DNA of 64,000 nucleotides, taken from Panorpa germanica. Taxonomy: Eukaryota; Arthropoda; Insecta; Mecoptera; Panorpidae. Location: the NCBI GenBank assembly GCA_963678705.1, contig OY783216.1, forward strand, positions 13,330,001-13,394,000, given 5' to 3'. How positions within the stretch are numbered: the stretch's first letter is position 1; each line of letters starts with the position of its first letter. The notes beneath the pieces are model-generated. The model searched no databases. It was not told the DNA's origin and saw nothing but the letters and a program-made list of their open reading frames with translations. This document shows, in pieces, positions 46,557 to 57,640 of the stretch. The position numbers and the translations under genes were made by a program.

Positions 46557-47510
46557 TAATATCTAAAATAGCCGGCTTCGTTCTCACCCCTACTCCATGA
46601 TATTTGCTGGTTGAAAAGTGACAACGAGAGATACCTGGCGCGGATAACTGATTGGTTGATAGAACTTTACATGAAAATTATAGTATACTACAATTATTAT
46701 ATTCGATTGCCATCTTGTGGATCTGTGAACGGAACAGAATAATATGAAAATCGCGAATAAAAATAAGGGGTTGATCGTATAAAAGTGAAAATTTAGAATT
46801 AAATGTATTTTTCAATGCTGAATAATGAAAGAATAAAAACAAATAATTTTGTCCAAAAAACAAAAAAAAAATTTGGGGAAAAATAGATGTTAACCTTAGA
46901 CCTACCCGATAATCACACAAAATTTTATCAAAATCGGTTCAGCCGTTTCGGAGGAGTTTGGGAACAATCACTGCGACACGAGAATTTTATATATTAAATA
47001 GATATAAATAATTATATATATATATATAATACATTCTAAGTTTTACTTCAAAATAAAAGGGTCTTTCTTATATTTACAGTTTAAAACTTTATTAAGCAAT
47101 AAATTATAAAATTAATATGCAAAGGTATTTTATATATTATTATTATTTATTGTTAATTGTATGTGCCTTTCGGCTTTACAATCTACCGTATTCTGTTTCT
47201 TGTTACATTTCAATCCTATCTTAACAATTCAACCTTAAAACTAAACTTACTAATAGATATATTATATATTTTGATTAAATTACTTCATTGTTATGTCATT
47301 CTTGTTATCTTCGTCGTTATCGTCATCATTTACAAAGAAAAATTAACTTTTGTTAATATTGTTGTAAGTACGTACAATATCGTACTTATCTTTTTATTTT
47401 TAATATAAATGTTATAAATACACAAGAATTGTATTATGTTAGCTTCAATTTTAATATTGAAAGCGTAACAAATTATTATTTAAATAAAGCGTTTTAAACC
47501 TTGGCGCTGG

Positions 47511-48116
47511 TCTGTGGGACATTTTGTATTGTTTCAGTTTTGGGCAACACTAAATTGGTGTACATGACTTGTAATTAGAGCCAGAACGTCAGTAGTACTA
47601 AAAAGTCAGTAGTAGTAGTAACTCAGTTGTTGGACTCAGAGTCAGAGTCAGAGTTCCTCGTTTGTCATAATCTGTTAACACGTTTTTCTATTAATTAAAC
47701 ATTGTACAAGAATTGATATATTAAGTTTAATATTTAGCATCCTTTTTAATTAAGTGAAATACTAATGTAACCACGTAACTAGATGTCTAAATAAAACCAA
47801 TTAATTACTTATTTTTAATAAAAAGTGTTTAATTAATAATATAAAAAGATATTAATTCTTCAACGAGGTATGTTGAAAGAAAGGCATACTTTAGCCGATC
47901 GAAGAGGTCTCAATTTCAACATTACTATTCGGACAAAAAATCTATTACACTAAAATAAAAGATCAAATTCTTATCTGGAGGATATCGTCTACGGAGAAAT
48001 CTACATTCAGAAGCTAGCGACCCTGTAGGACGTAATAGGCTGAAGGTATTCCCATCTCCCGAAGATACACATCTTAACATCATCATCTGTACTTTACACA
48101 ACGAATGGTGTCAGGT
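47511..48116 (+). repeat. Possible Gypsy LTR with adjoining primer site
   Basis: TGTGGGACATTTTGTATTG (47513) to GTACTTTACA (48097) could be an LTR. An AATAAA lies at 47791, and TGGTGTCAGGTGTAAC follows near 48107, like the TGGTGTCAG primer site at 39345. AGTCAGAGTC-type short repeats lie at 47637-47652. No partner LTR was found, so this is tentative. Confidence 0.3.
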
Positions 48117-48153
48117 GTAACATCCCGGCAAAAAATTTTTATAACAATATATT

Positions 48154-48952
48154 TGTTAATGAATGCATGCACAACCTATATTTCAATATAGATATTTTGC
48201 CTTTACTAATGTATTTCATTTAGAATCTAATTTTTATAATTTAGTTTTATTCACCGAGAATTCTTTTGTTTAATTATTTTATTTTTATATTTTTTTTGCT
48301 TTGTTATTTAATAAACTAACAAAATCATTATCTTTGGTACAATGGTATTTTGTATCAAAGCATACTAGCTCGGTTTCAAGGTGAACCACTTTACTGTCAT
48401 GACAAACGCCTGTTGTATCGATGTACATGGCTTGGCACTATTAAAATGGTCATTATTAACTCAAACGTTCAACAGTAAACATAGCTAAACATCCTTAAAT
48501 ATAATTAACATTAAATCAGAATATTATAAAATTATTAACTCGCACTTAGAACAGTAAACATTTGCCAACATTTTGAAATATAATTAAATTTAATATTGGA
48601 TTAAAATATTATAAAGATATTTTTTAATAGTGAATTACAATCAACGTAGCATCAAAACTATTAGTGATTCATTCAAATATCAATCATTGTAAATTCGTCA
48701 GTGTATTTGTATAATAAATGTTTTCTGTATAAAAATAGTGTTTCGCTGCTTTTCTGACATTCTGTATAAAAATAAAAAATTGTTATTAAGTGATTAATAA
48801 CAAAAACGTCCTTCGACGTGTTTTGGCGCAATCTACGCTATCAAAGGAATTGGATGCAATCGAGCAATCCGAGTATTTGGATACCGCTAACAGATCGCAG
48901 ATAAGCCCACCGCGTGCTTATAGATCTCCATAGGTCCAAACTCCCCCGTCCA
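48154..48952 (+). repeat. Solo BEL/Pao LTR (799 bp)
   Basis: TGTTAATGAATGC to CCCCCGTCCA, flanked by the 5-bp duplication ATATT (48149-48153 and 48953-48957). It aligns along its whole length with the 3' LTR at 37727-38494, including TTTGGCGCAATC and AATAAATGTTTT, with many differences. No interior lies beside it, so it is the product of LTR-LTR recombination. Confidence 0.85.
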
Positions 48953-49660
48953 ATATTGACATTAAATATTTATATATTTGTATTTAAATTTATATATGAC
49001 GAGGGTAAACACTAGTATTTTATAAACTTAAAATTTATTAAAAGAAAAATGAAGTAAATTAATGATATAAGAAGAAAAAAATATTTTTGTTACAAGTATT
49101 ATTCAGCTTAGGTAAAGTAAAACATGTCTTTCATTTATTATTTAGGACTTAAAGATATATCTTTATTTAATGAAATCTAAATACCAACGAAAGCAAAGTA
49201 TTAAAACCGACAAATATAACACTATCTATCTCTATCTAACTCATTGTATTTATCTATCTCTCTCTCTAACTCAATATTTCATTTTCATCCCTTAACAATA
49301 GAATTTATTTCTTACACCAATAGCAGGTATTGAGAAATTCCTTTTGACCATCTCAGTATAAAAAAGATTTACAAAGTTTGAATTACATAAGACGATAGGT
49401 TCATGATTTTGTTTTTGACAAAACGGGCAATGGGTCATATAATAATGTTTATGACGAGACGTGGTTTACTTTACTTTATTTAGTATGAAAAGGGGAGTAT
49501 AGGTCCCTTTTAGGATCAGAATAGGTCCAAAATTTCGACTCGGGTAAATATAATTACTAAAATTTATTCATGTCTTAATATTAACACGAACCGAATTTAT
49601 TAACAACCGTTACATTTATATGACAAAGTTTGAATAAATTTACTTATTTTTTTGTTCCAG

Positions 49661-49810
49661 AAGGAAAATAAAAAGCATCGTGTTGGCGTCCCTAACTGCA
49701 ATAAGTACATTTTTTTAAAAAACAAAACACATGTTGCTTATGTACCCTTTAATTCAAATAATGAACATTGGACTATTACATTTAATTATCATGATTATTA
49801 CTACCGACCG
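49661..49810 (+). CDS. Unknown secreted protein, exon 2
   Basis: A 50-codon exon bounded by a pyrimidine-rich acceptor (TTTTTTTGTTCCAG/AAG) and a consensus donor (CCG/GTAAGT), phase 0 on both sides. It encodes residues 58-107: KKHRVGVPNCNKYIFLKNKT, VAYVPFNSNNEHWTITFNY. It includes Cys70 and an N-glycosylation sequon at Asn78. The aromatic, beta-strand-like pattern suggests an extracellular beta domain, but no family is recognised. The 32.65-kb intron before it holds the nested transposons. Confidence 0.6.
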
Positions 49811-51344
49811 GTAAGTATGTGGAAGTATAAAAATACAAATTTGTTATTTCTTTTAATTTTTAATTTTTTGTTTGATTTATCTTTTACATATAATTTGTTC
49901 CATTTTTGAAAGTAGAGTTGTAAAGGAATTGAATTTTTTAACTTTAAATCAATCGTGAATACATTAAGGAAATGGAGAGGATCCATATTTCTTTGATATT
50001 TACATCAAATTCGATGATATTTGGTTGTTGTATCTAACTATAAGTAGTATTACTTTACAGTTAGTGCTAACAAGTGCATAAATATTATTTTGTGTAGCAA
50101 ATGATATAAATGTTAGTTTAGTAGAAAGCACGCAAGAGAACACTACATTTTCAGATAAAAGTGTAAAATTTGATAAAGTGAAAATTTTCAATAAGTAAAT
50201 AATTTTTATATGTGTAATAATTTAAAAATTTTGTTGTTAAGGAGAATTCATTTTGGCCACCACCACAATCGTTTAAATGCGATACCTAAACAACGGCCAC
50301 ACATATTTTAATTATATATACGGCAAAGCAAAGGTAAATAAATTACATTAAATTTATATAAAATAACAGATCGGAAAATAATTATTGGTTAAAAGTTAGT
50401 GGTGGTTTTATAAAATTGATATTTCTGTGATTTTTTGAGAAATCCTTTTTATTGTTTGTTTAATTTACTTGTAATTACAATCTACTAAATAATATTTTAT
50501 GTACCCTATACTTTTCATGATGGAGCCCAGTAAGTTAACTAAATTGGTTTAAATTCTAGATGCAACCTTAAGTCTAAAACAGCAAATAGTTTAAAATTTT
50601 AACAAGTCCTAGTCAACAAGAAACTATTTGCGAAATATTTCTAGTTGTAAATAAACAGAGTCGTATTTAGAATCAGTATTTATAATACAACGAATATAAT
50701 TCTACAATTAATATTAAATCTACTCTCTGCACAATAATTATTTACAATGCAATATATTAAGAATGAATTTAATCAAAAAATATATAATACCTTAATTAAA
50801 ATTACATTTAACATAAAACACCACTGCTATTTTGAATTAAATAATAAGGTCAATAATGAAGTACTAAAGTCATATATAGAAAGTAGGCGGCTCAGAGTCA
50901 AAGTAGAAGATTAACTCTTAAGTATTAAAAATAAATTAAACGAAACTTGGTGCTTCTCTCCAGAGTGGTGTTTCTTTGTCTCCCCGAGCCAGCCTAACAT
51001 TTTATGTTTGAATGTTATCAAATTCATTGGTATGTGTTTATATATATGAATTTTCCACATTACAAAATTCAAACAGAGTAGAAATCCGGTGGGTAATATA
51101 ATATAAATGTAAATGTATATGTTATAAAAGCAATATATGTATTATGTTAATAACTATATTATAAATTAAATTAAATTTAAAAGAACAAATGGAAAAATAA
51201 TCGTAAAGAGTAATATGTGAAATATTACATCACTTATAGTTTGAGTTTAAGGGGATATATTTGCACTTATTTAATGTAAAATAAAATTCCTATTATTACA
51301 TAAATTATTTAACAATTCTTATTATTATATTATTTTAATTGCAG
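49811..51344 (+). other. Intron 2 of the secreted-protein gene
   Basis: 1534 bp with GT..AG ends. AT-rich; no transposon recognised in it. Confidence 0.5.
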
Positions 51345-51504
51345 ACCTCAAATATTCGTTTATATGTTGATTCATTTGATGAAGCCTTTCACAATATATC
51401 TAAAGGGCTACCTGTAAAAATTTTGATTGAATTCAAGGGATTCTACTTATTCCCTATACTTGATAGTATCATGGTCGATTCGCAGTTGATATGCCGCAGT
51501 AAAG
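51345..51504 (+). CDS. Unknown secreted protein, exon 3
   Basis: A 160-bp exon with acceptor TTTTAATTGCAG/ACC and donor AAAG/GTAAAT, phase 0 in and phase 1 out. It encodes residues 108-160 (NIRLYVDSFDEAFHNISKG, KILIEFKGFYLFPILD, VDSQLICRSK), with an N-glycosylation sequon at Asn124 and the second mature cysteine, Cys157. Cys70 and Cys157 could form one disulfide. The frame is open throughout, and the codons show no degeneration. Confidence 0.6.
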
Positions 51505-51855
51505 GTAAATAAATATACTAATTCATTTATTATTTGTTTTTATTATGTCCGAAATTTTATAATAGCTACAAGTACAATGAAAGAGTGATTTATAAAGTTT
51601 CTTTATTAGAATTTATTGCTTACACAAATTTACAACTAAGAAAAAGCTTATCTTTATTGTTGGTCAAAAGATAAACTTCTTCACTACATGACGTCGTAAA
51701 TTAAATATATCAAAAAACGTTTGGTTTTTTCTTTATATAATCTTATCTGATCGATATAATCGTTAGTGTATATGCGTTGCGAGCTTTGTGCGTACCAGCG
51801 TGCAGGTCGTTAATTTTTGTGTTACCTTAATTAATTAATAAATTTTCATTTACAG

Positions 51856-51923
51856 ACCTAATCGACTATTATTTACAAACACAACCATACACATACTCCA
51901 CTCATCATATAAATCTAAATTAA
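51856..51923 (+). CDS. Unknown secreted protein, exon 4 (C-terminus)
   Basis: The acceptor TTTTCATTTACAG lies before 51856. Joining the single base left from exon 3 restores the frame and gives DLIDYYLQTQPYTYSTHH and a TAA at 51921-51923, ending the 182-residue protein. A polyadenylation signal AATAAA follows at 51943-51948, only 20 bp beyond the stop. Short last exons are easy to mis-call, so this is less sure than exons 2 and 3. Confidence 0.5.
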
Positions 51924-52379
51924 CATTCTAAATCACATTCTTAATAAAACTACCAACTAATCTTAAATATTCTAACGCATAGTTTAAAGTTTACTAAGAA
52001 TTAGCAGTTAAGATAATTATTAAATAAAAATAATAAAATATTGAAAAGGGTAATTACTCGACAATCAATCGCTTAATAAATATTAGTTAAAGATTTCACA
52101 ACACCGCCACTGTAGAGTAAGTTCCAATTTTATTATAAAACGAAATGAAAGTTCAGAATTATCAAGTGTGACAATCACTCTAACTCACTTCTAATGATGC
52201 AGTCTTTTGAGCAACCGGTCAGTTAAAGTCCATACTTACTTCATTATTTGCTTATACACCATAATTTTGGTATGTATAGATTAAGTTAATAGCCTTCCCA
52301 TCATCCGATTCATTTTTTATATCTTATAACCAGTCCTCTTTTTTTAATGAATGATTTTATCGCATTTGTCATCTAATGT
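51924..52379. other. Downstream DNA after the secreted-protein gene
   Basis: Contains the polyadenylation signal at 51943, then AT-rich DNA with nothing else supported. Confidence 0.4.
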
Positions 52380-52720
52380 CATCCACAACTATTTAGTAAT
52401 ATTTGCATCAGGAACTTCTGATCCATTTATTATTACTGATAAGTGGTTAAGATTAATATTAGTAAAACTAATGTGTACTAATTTAATCTTGTTTAATTAA
52501 TTTACTATATTTTTGCCACTGTGGTAACGTTTATACCATAGGATGTCGTTATATCGCTAATACGAATAATAGTGTACGAGTATACAGAATAGGGCCCAGT
52601 ACAAGTCCTTGTGACATGTGTGCAATGCATATACACTTTTAATTCTTCAGAATTGATCTTCTATATTATCTCGTTTTAGTTTTATAAAGTCTGTAATTAA
52701 TTTATCCTACATGCGATCGT
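52380..52720 (-). pseudogene. Jockey-like LINE RT fragment
   Basis: On the minus strand near 52610-52570 the frame reads SQGLVLGPILYTRT, the RT block just before the palm loop. Near 52490-52395 it reads KIKLVHISFTNI and VIINGSEVPDANITK, the block after the loop. The YADD segment between them has been lost or degraded. Confidence 0.65.
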
Positions 52721-52737
52721 CATATCTCAGTTGATGG

Positions 52738-52741
<4 letters not shown>

Positions 52742-52798
<57 letters not shown>
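52742..52798. repeat. (TA)n microsatellite
   Basis: About 57 bp of TA dinucleotides. Confidence 0.95.
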
Positions 52799-52802
<4 letters not shown>

Positions 52803-53639
52803 GGTATTTTCCCACAATTATAAGTTACAATTAACATCAGCCTAAGGTTGATGTACAATACAACAATATAGTTTCTTTTAAAATGAGTAAACACTTAATT
52901 TGGTTATTAATAGTTTGTTTAATCACTTATCAAAGTCATAAACTTATATCTAAATAAAGTTAATCAATCTTAATTATATTCACAACAAAATACACTAGAA
53001 TAAAATGTCTTTTCACAATGTTTTTATGTCTCAGTACACACTACGCAGTTGTAATTGTCTATAGTTATCAGCACAATAATTTCAATGATAATACACCTTA
53101 GTACTAAAATATTAATATCGCTGCCTAACTCTAACAAAAACAATGATCAAAATAACAACTATTACACCGTAATAAAGTTAACTTAATTATAAAACACTCA
53201 ATAACGACCATATATACTCTTTATACATTTCTATCGCCATTTGCATTATAAAACTCTGTACACGTATAACCATCATTATATTCTGCCTCGCCCAAAAACA
53301 TGTCGCAACACGTTCAAAAGTTAGCGAACCATTGTATATGCCACGTTCTCTGAGATGTACGCTCGACATCAAAAGTGAACGGCTAAGCGTTAACCATTGA
53401 ACGGTTTTTAGTGTTTGTCACTGGTTATTCATGCATTAAAATATAACCCCGTTCTTATCCAAGATTTCTACCCTAGTTTACAGTTATCTTACTATTACTT
53501 AAAACTAAATATAATCTAACTTAATATTAATCTATCTTAAAAATAACCCCACATATATATATATATAAATATATACATATATATATATAATATATATAAA
53601 TATCTAGGAGTTCTTATGAGTTTTCCATGTTTAATTGGA
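52799..53639. other. AT-rich DNA, no gene seen
   Basis: No supported gene. Interrupted TATATA runs lie at 53550-53605, directly before the large repeat-bearing element. Confidence 0.4.
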
Positions 53640-53891
53640 ACATTACGAACTTTATAATTGTAAGATCTTGTTTGATATTATGTAAACGACAAATGTCTAA
53701 GACTTTCTACGTCCCTGAAATTTTCCCTAAATTTCCTGGAAACCCGTAATTTTGGAAAAACTAGAAAATTCGAAAAAATACTTTTGCAAATATCTGACGA
53801 ACTAGAAAACATAGAAAACTGAAATTTAGTGCGTGTATTGAAAACAAAATTGTGCACATTTGCCAATACTTGGACATTTGAAATTTGAGTT

Positions 53892-56800
53892 CAGTAGCGG
53901 CGCGAATTTCCGGGGGCAATGTTAGAATAGAGTTAGGACGTTCAAATTTAATATGTAGGCTCGTTGTAGACAGTTATTAAAGAAAAATAATAAACTGCCC
54001 CAAATTTCCAGTGTCGGCGGGAGTTGAGACAGTAAAAGCCAGAAATATTAAAAAAGTAGTAATAAAACTTAGGGCATGCATTGAGACACTAATTGCGCAT
54101 GTTTGCCAATAATTGTATTACCAAAATATTAATTCAGTAGCGGAGTGATTTTTTAGTGGCAATGTCGCAACAGAGCTTGAACATTGATATTTGGAATGTG
54201 GGCCCTATATAGAGTGTCATTAAAGACAAACTATAGAAAACTGCAACTTTTCAGAGGCGGCGGGCGGAGTCTAAAAACCAGAAATATGAAATGTATAGAG
54301 ATGTAAGAGTATAGTTTGAAATATATGATCTTAGATACAAACAAAATAAATACTCGTGCTAAAATTTGACAAACTTGTTTAGTAGCGGCGGTATGTGGGG
54401 GGGTACTAATGCTAAAATATAAACACAAAGCTAAAATTTAGTATGTAGGTGTAGATTGACATATTAATAACAAAAATATAGAGAAACAAAATTTTCTAAT
54501 GTGTAGCATTAGAGCAGGGGATGATAAACCGAGTATAATAACAATGTAGGGGTAAAACAATGATATTTTGCATGTAAAATTTTAAATAGATATTTAATTT
54601 TAGATATTCAAATTTTATCCAGTAGCAGATTTGGATTGATATTTAGTGAGATTGTAGGCGAAGTGCTACGAAATCGGACGGGTGGAAGGAGAGTAAAGAA
54701 GTAGAAAACTATGTATGTACATATTTGCCATATTTGCGAAAAAAATTAACCTCTGTAGCGGCGCGAATTTGGGGCAAGTGATGGCAAGAACAACTTTGCA
54801 ATAGGGCTCAAATTTGAAATTTAGTATGTAGAGAGTCTCTATAAACGGTCATAAATAAAAAGTAGTAAGAATATTTGGTACGAAATGAGTTTCTATGATT
54901 AAAATTTGACAATTTTACTTCAGTAGCGTGGGTAAATGAGAAATATTATATCGTAAATATAAATATGAAAAATAGAATGCAGGTTTACAGTGCAGCATTA
55001 ATTATGTAAATGAATGGCTGTAGTATCGAATTGAAAGTGCTTCAGCGAGAGGGTAGAGGCGCTGGGGGTCAGTACGCTAAGTAGGGGTGGCGCTTCAAGT
55101 AGTGGCGATAAAAGGTAGCTGCTCTGCAAGAGATGAGTCGTTGTGCTTCAAGCGTGGGTGGCGGTGCAGAGCGATTAACAGTAAAGAATAGTTTTTAGCA
55201 AATAATTGTTTAGAGATTGGTACACAGGGCGGTGGAAGTGCAGTAATTAAGGGAAAAGAATTGAAAACTCCAAATTTCCAGTGACGGTGGGAGTTGAAAC
55301 CCTAAAGTCTAATAATATTTAATAAAGAAATTAATAATTTGGGAACATGTATAGATTCACTAATCGTGCATTATCGCCAATAATTAGAACACCAAATTTA
55401 TAATTCATTGCCGGCACGAATTTCTTGGGCAATGTATGAATAGAGTTAGTATAATTAAATTTGGCAGGTAAGCTCTCTGTAGACAGTAACTTATAAAAAA
55501 AAATAGGAAACCCTAATTTTCCTGTGGCGGCGGGAGTTGAGATCGTAAAATCTAGAAATATTAAATAAAGAAAATTTAAACTTACGATATGTGTAGATAC
55601 ACTATTTGTAAATATTTGCCAATAATTGGAAAATCACATATTTTATTAGGTAGCGAAGCGATTTTTTTGGAGGTAATGTTAGAATAGATTTGAAATTTAG
55701 TATGTAGGCTCGCTGTAGACAATTATTAAAGAATGAATATTAAAAAATCCAACTTTCTAGTGGCGAAGGGAACTGAGCCAGTAAAGGCTAGAAATATTAA
55801 ATTAAGAAGATTGAAACTTAGGACATGTATTGAGACACTAATTATCCATATTTGCCAATAATTGTAACACTAAAATTTTTATTCAGTAACAGCGCGAATT
55901 TTTGGGGACAATGTCGCAACAAAGCTAGAACGTTGAAATTTAAGACAAACCACAAAAAACCACAAATTTCAAATAGTAGCGGGTTCCGTGGGCTAAAAAA
56001 CGGAAATGTCAAATATAAAGTGATGAAAGGCTATATATATAATATAAAATATATGTTCTTAGATACAAACAAAAAAGATCCCATTGCTGAGTTTGCGAAG
56101 GTATGTGGGAGGCACTATTGCTAAAATATAAATACAAAGCTTAAATTTGGTATGCGGATATAGATTGACATATTAATAACGAAAATATAAAAAAAACTAC
56201 ATTTTCTTAAGTGTAATATTAGAGTGGGGGTGATAAACCGAGTATAGGAACAATATAGAGGTACAACGATGATATTTTGCATGTACAATATTAAATAGAA
56301 GCACAATAGTTTTCTATAAATTAGATAGTCAAATTACATTCAGTAGTAGAATTGGATTGATTTTTGGTGCGTTTGTTGTGCTGCGAAATTAAACAGGAAT
56401 AGTTACAAGCCCCAAATATCAAATTTAAAAAAATAGAAACTATGCATGTGCATATTTGCGAAAATAAATTTAACCTTAGTAGTGGCGTGAAATAGGGGAA
56501 GTGGGGGTGGAAAAGGCTTTGCCAAAGAGCTCACTTTTGAAATTTCAATCATTTATAAAAGTAGAGGTAGATAAAGGTTTTAAAGGTAGAGAGAACTGTT
56601 ACGAGCAAAATAAATTGCTATGCTTAAAATTTGACAATTTTATTTCAGGAGCGGGGATTAATGGGGAGACTAATATTATATGATAAATGTAAATACAAAA
56701 ATTAAAACGTAATGTTACAGTGCAGTTTTAATTTTGTAAATGAATTGCTGTAATATCGAATTGGTAGTGCCTGATTAAAGGAGATGGTAACGCTGGGGTT

Positions 56801-56950
56801 CAGTACTAAGTAACGGTGGTGTTAGAAGTAGTAGCCATAGATTATAGTGGCTCTGAGACGTAGCCGTATTGCAGAATATGTGCTTTGGTGCTGGAAGTGT
56901 GGGCGACGGTGGATGAAGATTAAATCGAAAGTGCAATAACGCGAAGGATA
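53892..56950 (+). repeat. Degenerate 240-bp repeats in a duplicated 1.72-kb unit
   Basis: A unit of 140-250 bp begins with CAGTAGCGGCGCGAATTT and contains GTAGACAGTWATTAAAG, CGGCGGGAGTTGAGAC and TTTGCCAATAATTG. Unit starts: 53892, 54130, 54375, 54610, 54753, 54919, then 55400, 55645, 55878, 56082, 56338, 56472, 56640. From the second unit on, the variants recur in the same order about 1720 bp later, so a multi-unit block was duplicated. Related units lie in the element at 17210-18291. Confidence 0.75.
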
Positions 56951-57169
56951 AGGGCTAGAGATGAAATTATTAGGAGCGAACCGCTAGGCTTTCTTAAAAA
57001 CATAAATGTACTGATGTATTTAGTAGGTTTACATTGAAATGAGTAAAAATTAATTTTATCAAGCATTTATCTTATCGAATAATTATTAAAAAATAATGTA
57101 CTTCTAAGGATAAAATAGTATGTAGGTTGCCAGTAAAGTATTAATTTTAAAAACTAATTGTTAAGAGAT

Positions 57170-57640
57170 TAGTACGCAGGGGGTGGAAGCGCAAGATTAT
57201 TTAATGATTGCGCTAAAACGGAGGCGACAGGAAAGTGCCCTAATGAGCGATGATGCTCAGGTGGGCTGTGGTGTTGCAAGTGGGCGCATTGTGGCAGAAG
57301 TTCAGAGGAATACAATTGAAAATGCGAGAACGATGCAAAGCATGGAGCAAAGAGGTGATGATTGGTGTTTAGGGGTGGACATTGTTCTATACTGTGCTTC
57401 ATTAGGGTTAATGATAATTTTACGCAGAGGGGAGGAAGCGAAGGATTATTTAATTATAGTGCTAAAGCGAGGGCGCTGTGAAAGTACTCTAAGGACCGAC
57501 GATGCTCAGGGAAGAAGCGATACAGAGTGCTGAAGGAAGGAGGCTAACCATGGCGGAAGCTTAGAGGAATCAAATTAAAAAATCGGAAACGTAAGAGAGC
57601 ATGGAGCCAAGAGGTCATGATTGGGACTTATGGGCGGGGG
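57170..57640 (+). repeat. Tandem repeat, about 245-bp unit
   Basis: GAAGCGMARGATTATTTAAT, GCTAAARCGRRGGCG and GATGCTCAGG occur at 57185 and 57436, and GCATGGAGCMAAGAGGT at 57339 and 57598. The repeat is GC-richer than its surroundings. The open frames on both strands here follow the repeat and show no conserved protein feature. Confidence 0.65.

Larger units (their letters stand above)
45806..47002 (-). mobile_element. Helitron with 18S rRNA fragment
   Basis: On the minus strand it starts TCTATTTAATATATAAAATT and CTCGTGTCGCAGTGATTG, a known Helitron-type 5' end. It ends in a perfect 6-bp stem with 6-base loop (GGCAAA ACAACG TTTGCC), GGGTCAG and CTAG at 45806. Host A (45805) and T (47003) flank it. 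It is 1197 bp long and non-autonomous. The GCCGGGTCAGCTAG terminus is shared with the Helitrons at 3813 and 5334, so they belong to related families. Confidence 0.88.
45555..49544. mobile_element. Terminal-inverted-repeat element copy B, interrupted
   Basis: The left end CCCAAGTCGAAATTTTGAAT (45555) and the right end ...GGTCCAAAATTTCGACTCGGG (to 49544) are inverted, and TA flanks both (45553-45554, 49545-49546). The left 220 bp match 24165-24370 and the right 570 bp match 24660-25269. It is split by a Helitron (45806-47002) and a solo LTR (48154-48952). The stretch 47100-48148 has no partner in copy A and contains an open frame (47157-47408) that I do not recognise. Confidence 0.6.

Noticed and set aside
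53892-56950. CRISPR-like array
   Set aside because: The repeats are about 240 bp, degenerate and without spacers, in an insect-type genome.
57169-57533. Overlapping open frames on both strands
   Set aside because: They follow a tandem repeat and show no protein-level conservation; GC-richer repeat sequence has few stops by chance.
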